Both the position numbers and the translations under genes were made by a program. 7,389 nt of DNA from JAFGPJ01 sp964439135 (lineage in GTDB: Bacteria; Planctomycetota; Phycisphaerae; Sedimentisphaerales; Anaerobacaceae), in the NCBI GenBank assembly GCA_964439135.1, contig CAYTNN010000226.1, forward strand, positions 1 through 7,389, written 5' to 3'. Below, piece by piece: positions 1 through 5,525 of this stretch (its first letter is position 1; each line of letters starts with the position of its first letter). Below the pieces are notes generated by a model, which was not told the DNA's origin, searched no databases, and saw only the letters and a list, made by a program, of their open reading frames with translations.

Positions 1-2506
1 CGGGTATGATGCCGCCCAGGCCCTCGATGAACCAGGCTCCGATGTGCAGGTACGAGCTGTGCAGCAGGGAATTGCGCCCGTCCCATGCCTCCCACATGGT
101 TGTCGCTCCGCGCCGGAGCATGTCACCCCAACCCGGATAGTCCTCTTTGCTGGCCATTACGAACATCAGGTCCGGGCGGTCGAACTCCAGCAGGTTCTTG
201 ACAATGAAATAACCGCCGGTGATACCTCCCCAAAAATGTCCCTTGCGATGGATGAGAATCTCGTCCTCGAAGCGTTTCCATACCGCCGGTTGAAGTTCCT
301 TTGGAGGCAGCTCTACCAGCAGAGCGGCGGCAAGATAGGCCTGGAAATTGTTCACGTATCCGTTTTCCGCAGGATCGAAGAACTCCTTATGCACGGCGGT
401 GCGGACCGTTTCCGCCCGGCGCCGATACTTAGCAGCGAGTTCCTTTTTGCCAAGAACATCTGCAATTTTCGCGGCGGTTTTCAGATTGTATATCCAGTAG
501 CAGTTATTGAAGAAAAGGGTCTCCCGCGTGTCACCGTTGACGCCTTCGGCGCCCGGCCAGAGCCAGTCGCCCAAAAAGTCCCACTCGCCGCCCCAGCGTA
601 CCAGCATGTCGTTCTTCGATTTTCTTTCGAGAAAAGCCAGCCACTGCTGGATCGTTTCAAGATTTTCCTCCAGGATACGAACGTCGCCATAGTGGCGATA
701 CATATACCACGGCAGGGTGATACAATAGCCGCTCCATGCCGGTCCGCCGCCGCCCCAGTACGTCGGAGCGGTGTAAGGCAGATTGCCGGCTGCCGACGGG
801 GCGTCCTGATTCGTGGCCTTGTCGCCGAGACCCCATGCCGTCTCTTTGCCCTGGGTGTCACGCCAGTCCTGGGACCATTTCGTGTAGAACGCCCCGAGAT
901 CGTAGTTGTTCATCGCCGTCTGTGTTGTGGCGTGGGCATCGCCGCCGTAGCCCATCCGCTCTCGCTGGGGACAGTCGACCACATAAGCGCCGATGCTGAG
1001 ATTCTCGTAGGTCCACAGCACGATGTCGTAAATGTCATTCAGCAATTTGTTGGAAGACTCAAATCCTCCGGCCCGCTGATAGTCGGTCCGCACGAGATAA
1101 CCGCGGATGTCGCCTAAGGCGGGCTTGTATCCCAATCCCTTGATGAGAATCCACCGCCCCGATCCGTAGTTGAAGCGATTGCGGAAGGTGCCTTTGCCGC
1201 TCGGCCCGATTCGATAGGCACTGTGGAGCTTGTGCGTCATCATCTTCTTTTCGTCTTCGGAGCATTGTAATTCGACAATGTCACCGGATTGTCCCTTCAC
1301 ATCAAGCTCGACGAAGCCGGCATAATTTACGCCCATATCCATGCGATAGCCCTGGCCCTCGACCTGCTCTACGGCGACAGGTTTGATTTCGCGGATCCGG
1401 CGGTTCGGCTCGACCATTTCGGCCGAAAGCACCAGTTTGGGATGATATACCGTGGCCTGCTTCCAGTCGCTATCATCCAGATCGGGGCTGCACCAGTTAG
1501 GCAATTCTTTGCCGGCATCGTAATATTCGCCGCCGAAGTTCATGAACATCCACGTGCCCAGCAGGACGTTGGGGCTGGGGTGCGTTTTCCACGTCTCGTC
1601 CGTGATTATACGCTGGATTTTCCCGTCCGGCATTTCGATATTAGCCTGGGCAATGACGATTGGCGTTTGCGGCTTGTCGTCGCTCTTGTACAGCGGATAG
1701 ACCGACCACGAAGTCCCCAGCCACAAACCTATCACGTTCCGGCCGGCCCGCAGATGGTCGGCAATTTCATACGTTACGTAACGCGCCCGCTTCGTATGGT
1801 CGGCCACGTTCGGACTCAGGACATCATCCGTCACCTTCTTTCCATTCACGTACAACTCATGGTAGCCGACGGATGCTATAGATATCGCCGCCCAGCGGGG
1901 TTTTTCTTTTAATGTCATCACCTTGCGAAGCCAGGGGTCGGACAAGTAATTTCCCTCCGGCGGCAATTTCCTGACCTCGGCGAACTTCTGCTCTGCGCCG
2001 ATCCATTTAGCCGACCATTCCGACGAATCCAGCAGACCCATCGTCCATCGAGCCGGTTTGCTCCAGGCCGAAAGGGCTCGGCTTTCGTCGCGAACCTGCA
2101 CTTTCCAATAGCAGCGCATGCCGGATGAAAGCGGCGATCCGCCGTAGTTGACGAGTTGCGACTGGCCGGACTTGACCTGGCCCGAATCCCAAAGGTCGCC
2201 TTTGTTCCCTGCGAGCAATTCCTCCGAACTGGCCACTAATATCCTGTAAGCGGTCTGTTCCTGTCCACGCTCGCTCGCGTTTGTTGCCGTAAGTTTCCAA
2301 CTCAGTCTCGGCTGCTCGACGTCAATGCCCAAAGGCTCCGGAAGGTACTCGCATCGCAATTCGGCCGGTGCGATACTCGATGCACTATTCTGATTCTGGG
2401 CAGTCGCACAGCCGAGAAGGAGCAGCAGTGCAATGACCATGAATTTGCCGTGCAGCAGGTTCTTAAGATGGATTGTCCCGCATTTTGTTAATCTCTGACT
2501 TTTCAT
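1..2506 (-). CDS. GH78 alpha-L-rhamnosidase lipoprotein, 3' end beyond window
   Basis: Inverting glycoside hydrolase that removes terminal alpha-L-rhamnose from plant or algal glycans and glycosides. I translated the minus-strand frame from ATG 2506 to the left edge: 835 codons without a stop, so the C-terminus lies outside. A long n-region leads to MVIALLLLLGC, a lipobox with Cys33; Ala at +2 suggests an outer-membrane lipoprotein. Residues about 48-72 (LRCEYLPEPLGIDVEQPRLSW) match the usual N-terminal beta-domain, followed near 195-300 by the accessory rhamnosidase domain. The (alpha/alpha)6 barrel carries DCPQRERMGYGGD (Asp511, Glu516, Asp523), whose spacing equals Asp567/Glu572/Asp579 of Bacillus sp. 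GL1 RhaB, and TTMWEAWDG (Glu806, matching Glu841). The ending HSSYLHIGAWFIEGLGGI is also typical. The start is set by AAAAGGAGA 8 bases upstream. It lies 85 bases behind the DUF302 gene. The family call is firm; the substrate is inferred. Confidence 0.95.
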   Translation of the reverse strand, partial: MKSQRLTKCGTIHLKNLLHGKFMVIALLLLLGCATAQNQNSASSIAPAELRCEYLPEPLGIDVEQPRLSWKLTATNASERGQEQTAYRILVASSEELLAGNKGDLWDSGQVKSGQSQLVNYGGSPLSSGMRCYWKVQVRDESRALSAWSKPARWTMGLLDSSEWSAKWIGAEQKFAEVRKLPPEGNYLSDPWLRKVMTLKEKPRWAAISIASVGYHELYVNGKKVTDDVLSPNVADHTKRARYVTYEIADHLRAGRNVIGLWLGTSWSVYPLYKSDDKPQTPIVIAQANIEMPDGKIQRIITDETWKTHPSPNVLLGTWMFMNFGGEYYDAGKELPNWCSPDLDDSDWKQATVYHPKLVLSAEMVEPNRRIREIKPVAVEQVEGQGYRMDMGVNYAGFVELDVKGQSGDIVELQCSEDEKKMMTHKLHSAYRIGPSGKGTFRNRFNYGSGRWILIKGLGYKPALGDIRGYLVRTDYQRAGGFESSNKLLNDIYDIVLWTYENLSIGAYVVDCPQRERMGYGGDAHATTQTAMNNYDLGAFYTKWSQDWRDTQGKETAWGLGDKATNQDAPSAAGNLPYTAPTYWGGGGPAWSGYCITLPWYMYRHYGDVRILEENLETIQQWLAFLERKSKNDMLVRWGGEWDFLGDWLWPGAEGVNGDTRETLFFNNCYWIYNLKTAAKIADVLGKKELAAKYRRRAETVRTAVHKEFFDPAENGYVNNFQAYLAAALLVELPPKELQPAVWKRFEDEILIHRKGHFWGGITGGYFIVKNLLEFDRPDLMFVMASKEDYPGWGDMLRRGATTMWEAWDGRNSLLHSSYLHIGAWFIEGLGGIIP

Positions 2507-2513
2507 TTGTGCA

Positions 2514-2522
2514 TCTCCTTTT
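2514..2522 (-). promoter_or_regulatory. Shine-Dalgarno of the GH78 gene
   Basis: On the minus strand AAAAGGAGA lies 8 bases before ATG 2506. It selects this start over the internal Met23 just before the hydrophobic signal segment, which has no such site. No independent promoter with good spacing is visible in the 85-base gap to the DUF302 gene: a TATAAA there overlaps the ribosome site itself. Read-through from DUF302 is therefore the simplest reading. Confidence 0.7.
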
Positions 2523-2591
2523 ATAGACAACATTTGCCGTTAACGATAATTACGAGGGACCGAACCATTGGGGCGTTCAAAGGCCGGCCAA

Positions 2592-2978
2592 TCAGCCTGA
2601 TGCCGCATCTTTCATGATTTTAATAATTGCGTCCTCCACTTCCTGCGCCACCCCTTCGAGCTGCGGCGAATCGAACATCGCCAGAAGTGTGGTTGGCTTC
2701 AAAGTAGCCAGAATTGTTTTGCCGCCCTGTTCGTAAATGGAGATCCGGCAGGGCAGTGCGGTGCAGATACTCATGTTCTTGTCGAGAACTTTCTTCGCCT
2801 GTTGCGGCTGACAGACCTCGAAGATCAGGCATTCATGGGCGAACTCCACGCCCTTTTTCGCCATGGTCTCTTTGAGGTTGTGAACGTGCAGGACGCCAAA
2901 GTGATTGGCCTGGACGGCGGCCTGCATAGCAGCCGCGGCTTCACTTACGGTTTTGTCAGTGGATAATTTGAACAGCAT
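2592..2978 (-). CDS. DUF302 domain protein
   Basis: A 128-residue cytoplasmic protein of the DUF302 family (PF03625), whose biochemical role is not established. Family hallmarks visible are the helix-rich start (TVSEAAAAMQAAVQANHFGVL), ECLIFEVCQPQQAKKVL at 49-65, ALPCRISIYEQGGKTILATLKP at 74-95, and a C-terminal helix (EGVAQEVEDAIIKIM). There is no signal peptide or membrane segment. Four cysteines (50, 56, 72, 77) cluster in the core; the one in LPCR is common in the family. The frame is open back to 3044, but ATG 2978 is chosen because GAAAGGAAA lies directly before it and the 22 residues further upstream do not look like the domain. It precedes the rhamnosidase on the same strand, with an 85-base gap lacking a clear terminator. 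A functional link to rhamnose use is unsupported; it may only share the transcript. Confidence 0.87.
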   Translation of the reverse strand: MLFKLSTDKTVSEAAAAMQAAVQANHFGVLHVHNLKETMAKKGVEFAHECLIFEVCQPQQAKKVLDKNMSICTALPCRISIYEQGGKTILATLKPTTLLAMFDSPQLEGVAQEVEDAIIKIMKDAASG

Positions 2979-2981
2979 AAA

Positions 2982-2990
2982 TTTCCTTTC
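2982..2990 (-). promoter_or_regulatory. Shine-Dalgarno of the DUF302 gene
   Basis: GAAAGGAAA on the minus strand ends 3 bases before ATG 2978, with the GGA core about 6 bases away. It decides the start, giving 128 residues rather than the longer 150-residue open frame. Confidence 0.6.
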
Positions 2991-3267
2991 ATTATTCGTC
3001 CGGTCCTTACAAACCGTCAAACGCATATCTCCGAAATTTCCCATTTACACTTCACAAAAACTCTCCTCCTGCACTTGAAGTCCGCATATATCAAAATCCC
3101 ATTGAGATTGCAACAATTTTCCGGCGGAGCCGGCAAGTTGCGAGTTGTACGGCTGGACTTTCTTCGACACGGATTAACCCTGTGAGATGGCGGTTTAACG
3201 TGCTTCTTGAGTGAATTGTTCCCCCAGAACTCTTTTGAAAAAAAGCCTAAGTTTGAAGTAATAATGG

Positions 3268-3295
3268 TTGATTTACTCTGTTCAGGCATTATAAT
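3268..3295 (+). promoter_or_regulatory. Sigma70-type promoter, probably of the GLUG gene
   Basis: TTGATT (3268-3273), a 16-base spacer, then a perfect TATAAT (3290-3295). Transcription would begin near 3302, leaving an untranslated leader of about 165 bases before the GLUG start at 3468. The same TA-rich core also reads TATAAT on the opposite strand, but no acceptable -35 box sits at the right distance there. The spacing and match are good for a housekeeping promoter; the assignment is by inspection only. Confidence 0.5.
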
Positions 3296-3312
3296 ACACT
3301 TATCGAGAAAGA

Positions 3313-3388
3313 TGCCAAATAGTGATGTTACAGATCTTTTGCAACAAGCCATATGTATGTAATTTGAGAAAGATTGTAACGTTTGGCA
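3313..3388 (+). promoter_or_regulatory. Nested inverted repeats in the presumed GLUG leader (possible cis-regulatory RNA)
   Basis: Three helices nest in order. TGCCAAA (3313-3319) pairs with TTTGGCA (3382-3388). GTTAC (3327-3331) pairs with GTAAC (3376-3380). ATCTTT (3334-3339) pairs with AAAGAT (3369-3374). In RNA, U3326 can also wobble with G3381, leaving a single 6-base bulge (3320-3325) on one side and an AG/U internal loop between the inner two helices. The apical loop of about 29 bases includes CATATG. The structure begins about 10 bases after the predicted transcription start and ends 80 bases before the GLUG ATG. It matches no riboswitch class I recognise, and each helix alone could arise by chance. 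Confidence 0.35.
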
Positions 3389-3454
3389 ACTATGTTCGTC
3401 AATAACGTATGCAGCGCTATTGCGACCAATCGAATGTCTCTATCAACTTAACTC

Positions 3455-3461
3455 GGAGGTG
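3455..3461 (+). promoter_or_regulatory. Shine-Dalgarno of the GLUG gene
   Basis: GGAGGTG lies 6 bases before ATG 3468 and is close to the ideal anti-16S match. It fixes the start at MRTSIKTT rather than at the upstream in-frame TTG 3420, which has no such site and would put 16 extra residues before the signal peptide. Confidence 0.85.
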
Positions 3462-3467
3462 AAAAGC

Positions 3468-5255
3468 ATGAGAACTTCAATCAAAACGACGGTGAACGTG
3501 GTTAATTCATTCTTTGTGGGACTGTTTATATTTGGCGGGTATGTCCAGGCCCAACCGTTTGCTGGGGGGACGGGAGGAGCGGGCGATCCCTATCGGATTG
3601 CAGCAGCAGAGCAACTGATGGCCATCGGGAGTGATCCCAATCTCCTGGACAAACACTTTATGCTGGTAGCGGATATTGATCTGGATCCCAATCTGCCGAA
3701 CGGGCGTGTGTTTGATGGGGCCCTGATTGCACCGGATATACCGGATGCCAACGGATTGGATGCGCCAGGCGTTCCTTTTACCGGAAGCTTTGATGGACGG
3801 AATCATGTGATTCGCAATCTGGTGATCTCGGCCCCGAACCGGGACGCGGTCGGTCTGTTTGGCCGGATCGGCATCCGGGACGTTGGCAAGTGGGGGACGC
3901 CGGGCGTGGTGCAGAACTTGCGCTTGGAAGGGGTGACCATCGACGGTTATGAATCGGCAGGCGCCCTGGCCGGGATCAACGAGGGCACGATCCTCAACTG
4001 CTCGGCAAACGGCAGTATCACCGGCGAGCATGATATCATCGGTGGACTGGTCGGATACAACACCGGTACGGTCACCGTCTGTCACACGGAAGGAGAAGTC
4101 CGCGGCAGTGATTATGTGGGTGGACTGGTGGGGTTCAATCCTACGGGGGTCATTACTCAGTGTTCGTCGGCCTGCACGGTCCGTGGCAGCGAAGAGATTG
4201 CTGGACTGGTGGGGTCAAGTTCGGGACATATTGCGGCCTGTAGCGCCACCGGAGTCGTGAATGCCGGCCGTTGGGCGGGTGGCTTGGTCGCCTTGAACAC
4301 CGGCACTGTGGTTCAGAGTCATTCCACCAGTGAAGTAAACGGTGGTGAGATGACGGGTGGGCTCATGGCCAGCAATTCGGGCCCCATTCACGATTGCCAT
4401 GCCTACGGCGATGTGGAGGGAGCAGAATGGACGGGAGGGCTTATTGGCAGCAATTCGGGGACCGTGCGCGGATGTACGGCCAGTGGCAACGTGTTCGGTT
4501 CCGAGTTTACCGGCGGTTTGGTTGGCTCTAATTCCGGTACCGTCACCGATTCGCATGCTACGGGGACGGTCGATTCTGCCCACCGCGGCGACGATATCGG
4601 CGGCCTGGTGGGATCGAATGGCGGTACCATTGCCGATTCGCACGCTACGGGAGCCACCAACGGCGGCGAGACGGTTGGCGGTCTTGCCGGTCGCAACGAA
4701 GGTACGATCAGGCAATGCTACGCCACTGGGGATGCGACCTCCGGCGAAGAAGTCGGCGGCCTGGTGGGTCGCAACCGGGGACGCATCGAGGCCTGCTATG
4801 CCACTGGCAGCGTCACCAATGGCGATGACCAGGCCGGCGGCCTGGTAGGGGCTAATGGTGGATCCATTGCCCAATGCTATGCCCGCGGGGATGTGACGTC
4901 CCACGAGACGTCCGGCGGCTTGGTGGGCTACAACACCGCGTCGATCACGGCCTGCTATGCCGTCGGCCGTGTCCAGGTCACGGGTGATGAAGGCGTCGGC
5001 GGCCTGGTCGGCGGCACCGGCGCCCCCATCGGCGCCGGCAGTGGCCCCTCGACGGACAGTTCGTTTTGGGATGTGGACACGACCGGCTTTGCCACCAGGA
5101 GCAATGGCGGCACCGGACTGCCTACCGCCGACCTTCAGATGGCCCAAACCTACCTGGATGCCGGCTGGGATTTCGTGAATACATGGATGATCTGCGATGG
5201 CGTCGACTATCCGAGGCTGCAGTGGGAACAGCACAGTTGTCAGGACGAACAGTAG
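3468..5255 (+). CDS. Secreted GLUG-repeat protein
   Basis: A 595-residue exported repeat protein of unknown binding partner. Residues 1-28 form a Sec signal peptide (hydrophobic VVNSFFVGLFIFGGY, likely cut after VQA28). Residues 29-162 are the usual N-terminal block of this planctomycete family, including LLDKHFMLVADIDLDPN and FTGSFDGRNHVIRNLVI. From about residue 163 to 515 run 13 GLUG units plus a partial one, consensus GGLVG-N-GTI-x2-C-ATG-V, 25-30 residues each; such repeats are expected to build a right-handed beta-solenoid. A closing module follows: SSFWDVDTTGFATRS, then LDAGWDF and DYPRLQWE. No sortase, PEP-CTERM, dockerin or autotransporter signal is visible at the C-terminus (HSCQDEQ), so it may be released or held by other means. 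GLUG motifs occur in adhesins and IgA-peptidase-like surface proteins; no catalytic motif is seen here. Adhesion or matrix function is inference. Confidence 0.92.
   Translation: MRTSIKTTVNVVNSFFVGLFIFGGYVQAQPFAGGTGGAGDPYRIAAAEQLMAIGSDPNLLDKHFMLVADIDLDPNLPNGRVFDGALIAPDIPDANGLDAPGVPFTGSFDGRNHVIRNLVISAPNRDAVGLFGRIGIRDVGKWGTPGVVQNLRLEGVTIDGYESAGALAGINEGTILNCSANGSITGEHDIIGGLVGYNTGTVTVCHTEGEVRGSDYVGGLVGFNPTGVITQCSSACTVRGSEEIAGLVGSSSGHIAACSATGVVNAGRWAGGLVALNTGTVVQSHSTSEVNGGEMTGGLMASNSGPIHDCHAYGDVEGAEWTGGLIGSNSGTVRGCTASGNVFGSEFTGGLVGSNSGTVTDSHATGTVDSAHRGDDIGGLVGSNGGTIADSHATGATNGGETVGGLAGRNEGTIRQCYATGDATSGEEVGGLVGRNRGRIEACYATGSVTNGDDQAGGLVGANGGSIAQCYARGDVTSHETSGGLVGYNTASITACYAVGRVQVTGDEGVGGLVGGTGAPIGAGSGPSTDSSFWDVDTTGFATRSNGGTGLPTADLQMAQTYLDAGWDFVNTWMICDGVDYPRLQWEQHSCQDEQ
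3954..5030 (+). repeat. GLUG repeat array (13 full units and a partial one)
   Basis: Coding repeats of about 75-90 bases. Each encodes [GA]-G-L-[VIMA]-[GA], Asn or a small residue, then G-T-[IV] with a Cys or Ser four residues later and usually A-T-G. At DNA level the later units share recurring GGCGGCCTGGT cores. Units 8 and 9 are the closest neighbours: CCGATTCGCA-C/T-GCTACGGG occurs at 4546-4564 and 4633-4651 with 18 of 19 bases equal. The strong internal similarity makes this stretch prone to unit gain and loss. Confidence 0.85.
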
Positions 5256-5309
5256 AGGGACAAGCTATCTCACGGGGTGAAAGCTAATTGACATTAAAAT
5301 TCTTTGGCG

Positions 5310-5337
5310 AAATACGACATGCGATATACGATATACG
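5310..5337 (+). repeat. Heptamer tandem repeat (AWATACG)x4
   Basis: Four adjoining 7-base units: AAATACG, ACATGCG, ATATACG, ATATACG. The last two are identical and the others differ at one to three positions. It lies about 55 bases after the GLUG stop codon. Such short heptamer arrays are a known class of intergenic repeat in several bacterial groups; their role is not settled. Confidence 0.7.
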
Positions 5338-5377
5338 AGTTATGAACTCTAATTAAACGTGGTGTCAAGGAAATGAT

Positions 5378-5494
5378 GGGTGGCTGTCCCTAGTATCTAA
5401 ATTTCCCCCAATGTGACCTATTACTGTCATAATTTTATTAGGGACAGTTAACCCTTTTCTGCATACTGTCCCCAGCCATTAAAAGGTGGCTGTT
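5378..5494. repeat. Inverted CTGTCCC/GGGACAG repeat cluster, REP-like
   Basis: Four related copies of one short motif in both orientations: GGGTGGCTGTCCCTA (5378-5392), its near inverse TAGGGACAGTTAACCC (5439-5454), CTGTCCCCAGCC (5466-5477) and GGTGGCTGTT (5485-5494). CTGTCCCTA and TAGGGACAG are exact 9-base inverted partners about 46 bases apart. The last two copies form a hairpin, CAGCCA (5473-5478) with TGGCTG (5487-5492), loop of 8. This arrangement resembles REP/REPIN elements mobilised by IS200-like Y1 (RAYT) transposases, but no transposase gene is in the window. The mobile-element reading is inference. Confidence 0.55.
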
Positions 5495-5525
5495 CATAGT
5501 TTTTCGTATCGTGTCCTTAATTCCC

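Larger units (their letters stand above)
2979..3467. other. Divergent intergenic region between DUF302 and GLUG genes
   Basis: A 489-base region between two divergently transcribed genes. It is AT-rich compared with both neighbours. It holds the ribosome sites of both genes, a rightward sigma70-like promoter (3268-3295) and nested inverted repeats (3313-3388), each listed separately. A short GC-rich inverted repeat CCGGC-GGA-GCCGG sits at 3121-3133 without a following T-run, so it is not a recognisable intrinsic terminator. A minus-strand open frame at 3017-3352 has no recognisable domain and overlaps these control elements; I do not call it a gene. Confidence 0.6.
5256..5525. other. Intergenic region between converging GLUG and OLD genes
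   Basis: A 270-base spacer between two genes that converge on it. It has no coding sequence. It contains a four-unit heptamer repeat (5310-5337), a small inverted repeat GAGTT-ATG-AACTC (5337-5349) and the inverted CTGTCCC cluster (5378-5494). No hairpin is followed directly by a T-run, so there is no clear intrinsic terminator for either gene, although the 5473-5492 hairpin with TTTTT about 9 bases later could act weakly on plus-strand transcripts. Confidence 0.6.

Noticed and set aside
44..1912. Long plus-strand open frames (44-1117 and 1289-1912) opposite the rhamnosidase
   Set aside because: The minus-strand frame translates to a continuous GH78 protein with all catalytic motifs. The plus-strand frames show no domain or ribosome site and are the usual antisense shadow of a GC-rich gene.
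2503..2514. Three-codon mini-frame ATG CAC AAA TGA overlapping the rhamnosidase start
   Set aside because: Its ATG is only a base or two from the ribosome site, so it would not be used efficiently. The overlap is probably chance.
2991..3020. Possible DUF302 promoter on the minus strand, TTGACG - 18 bases - AATAAT
   Set aside because: The boxes are fair, but transcription would start inside or after the ribosome site next to ATG 2978, which makes it unlikely to be the working promoter.
3017..3352. 111-codon minus-strand open frame in the divergent intergenic region
   Set aside because: No recognisable domain, basic and low-complexity composition, overlap with the plus-strand promoter and leader, and overlap with the DUF302 5' region.
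3383..3413. Second possible GLUG promoter, TTGGCA - 19 bases - TATGCA
   Set aside because: The spacer is too long and the -10 box poor compared with TTGATT-16-TATAAT at 3268-3295. TTGGCA also belongs to the inverted repeat.
3507..5234. Minus-strand open frames opposite the GLUG gene (3507-4085 and 4215-5234)
   Set aside because: Their repetitive sequence simply mirrors the GLUG DNA repeats. They have no family match that I can see, while the plus strand has a signal peptide, repeats and a strong ribosome site.
5473..5505. Hairpin CAGCCA/TGGCTG as an intrinsic terminator
   Set aside because: The stem is only 6 base pairs with an 8-base loop, and the T-run begins about 9 bases later. It is better explained as part of the inverted repeat cluster.
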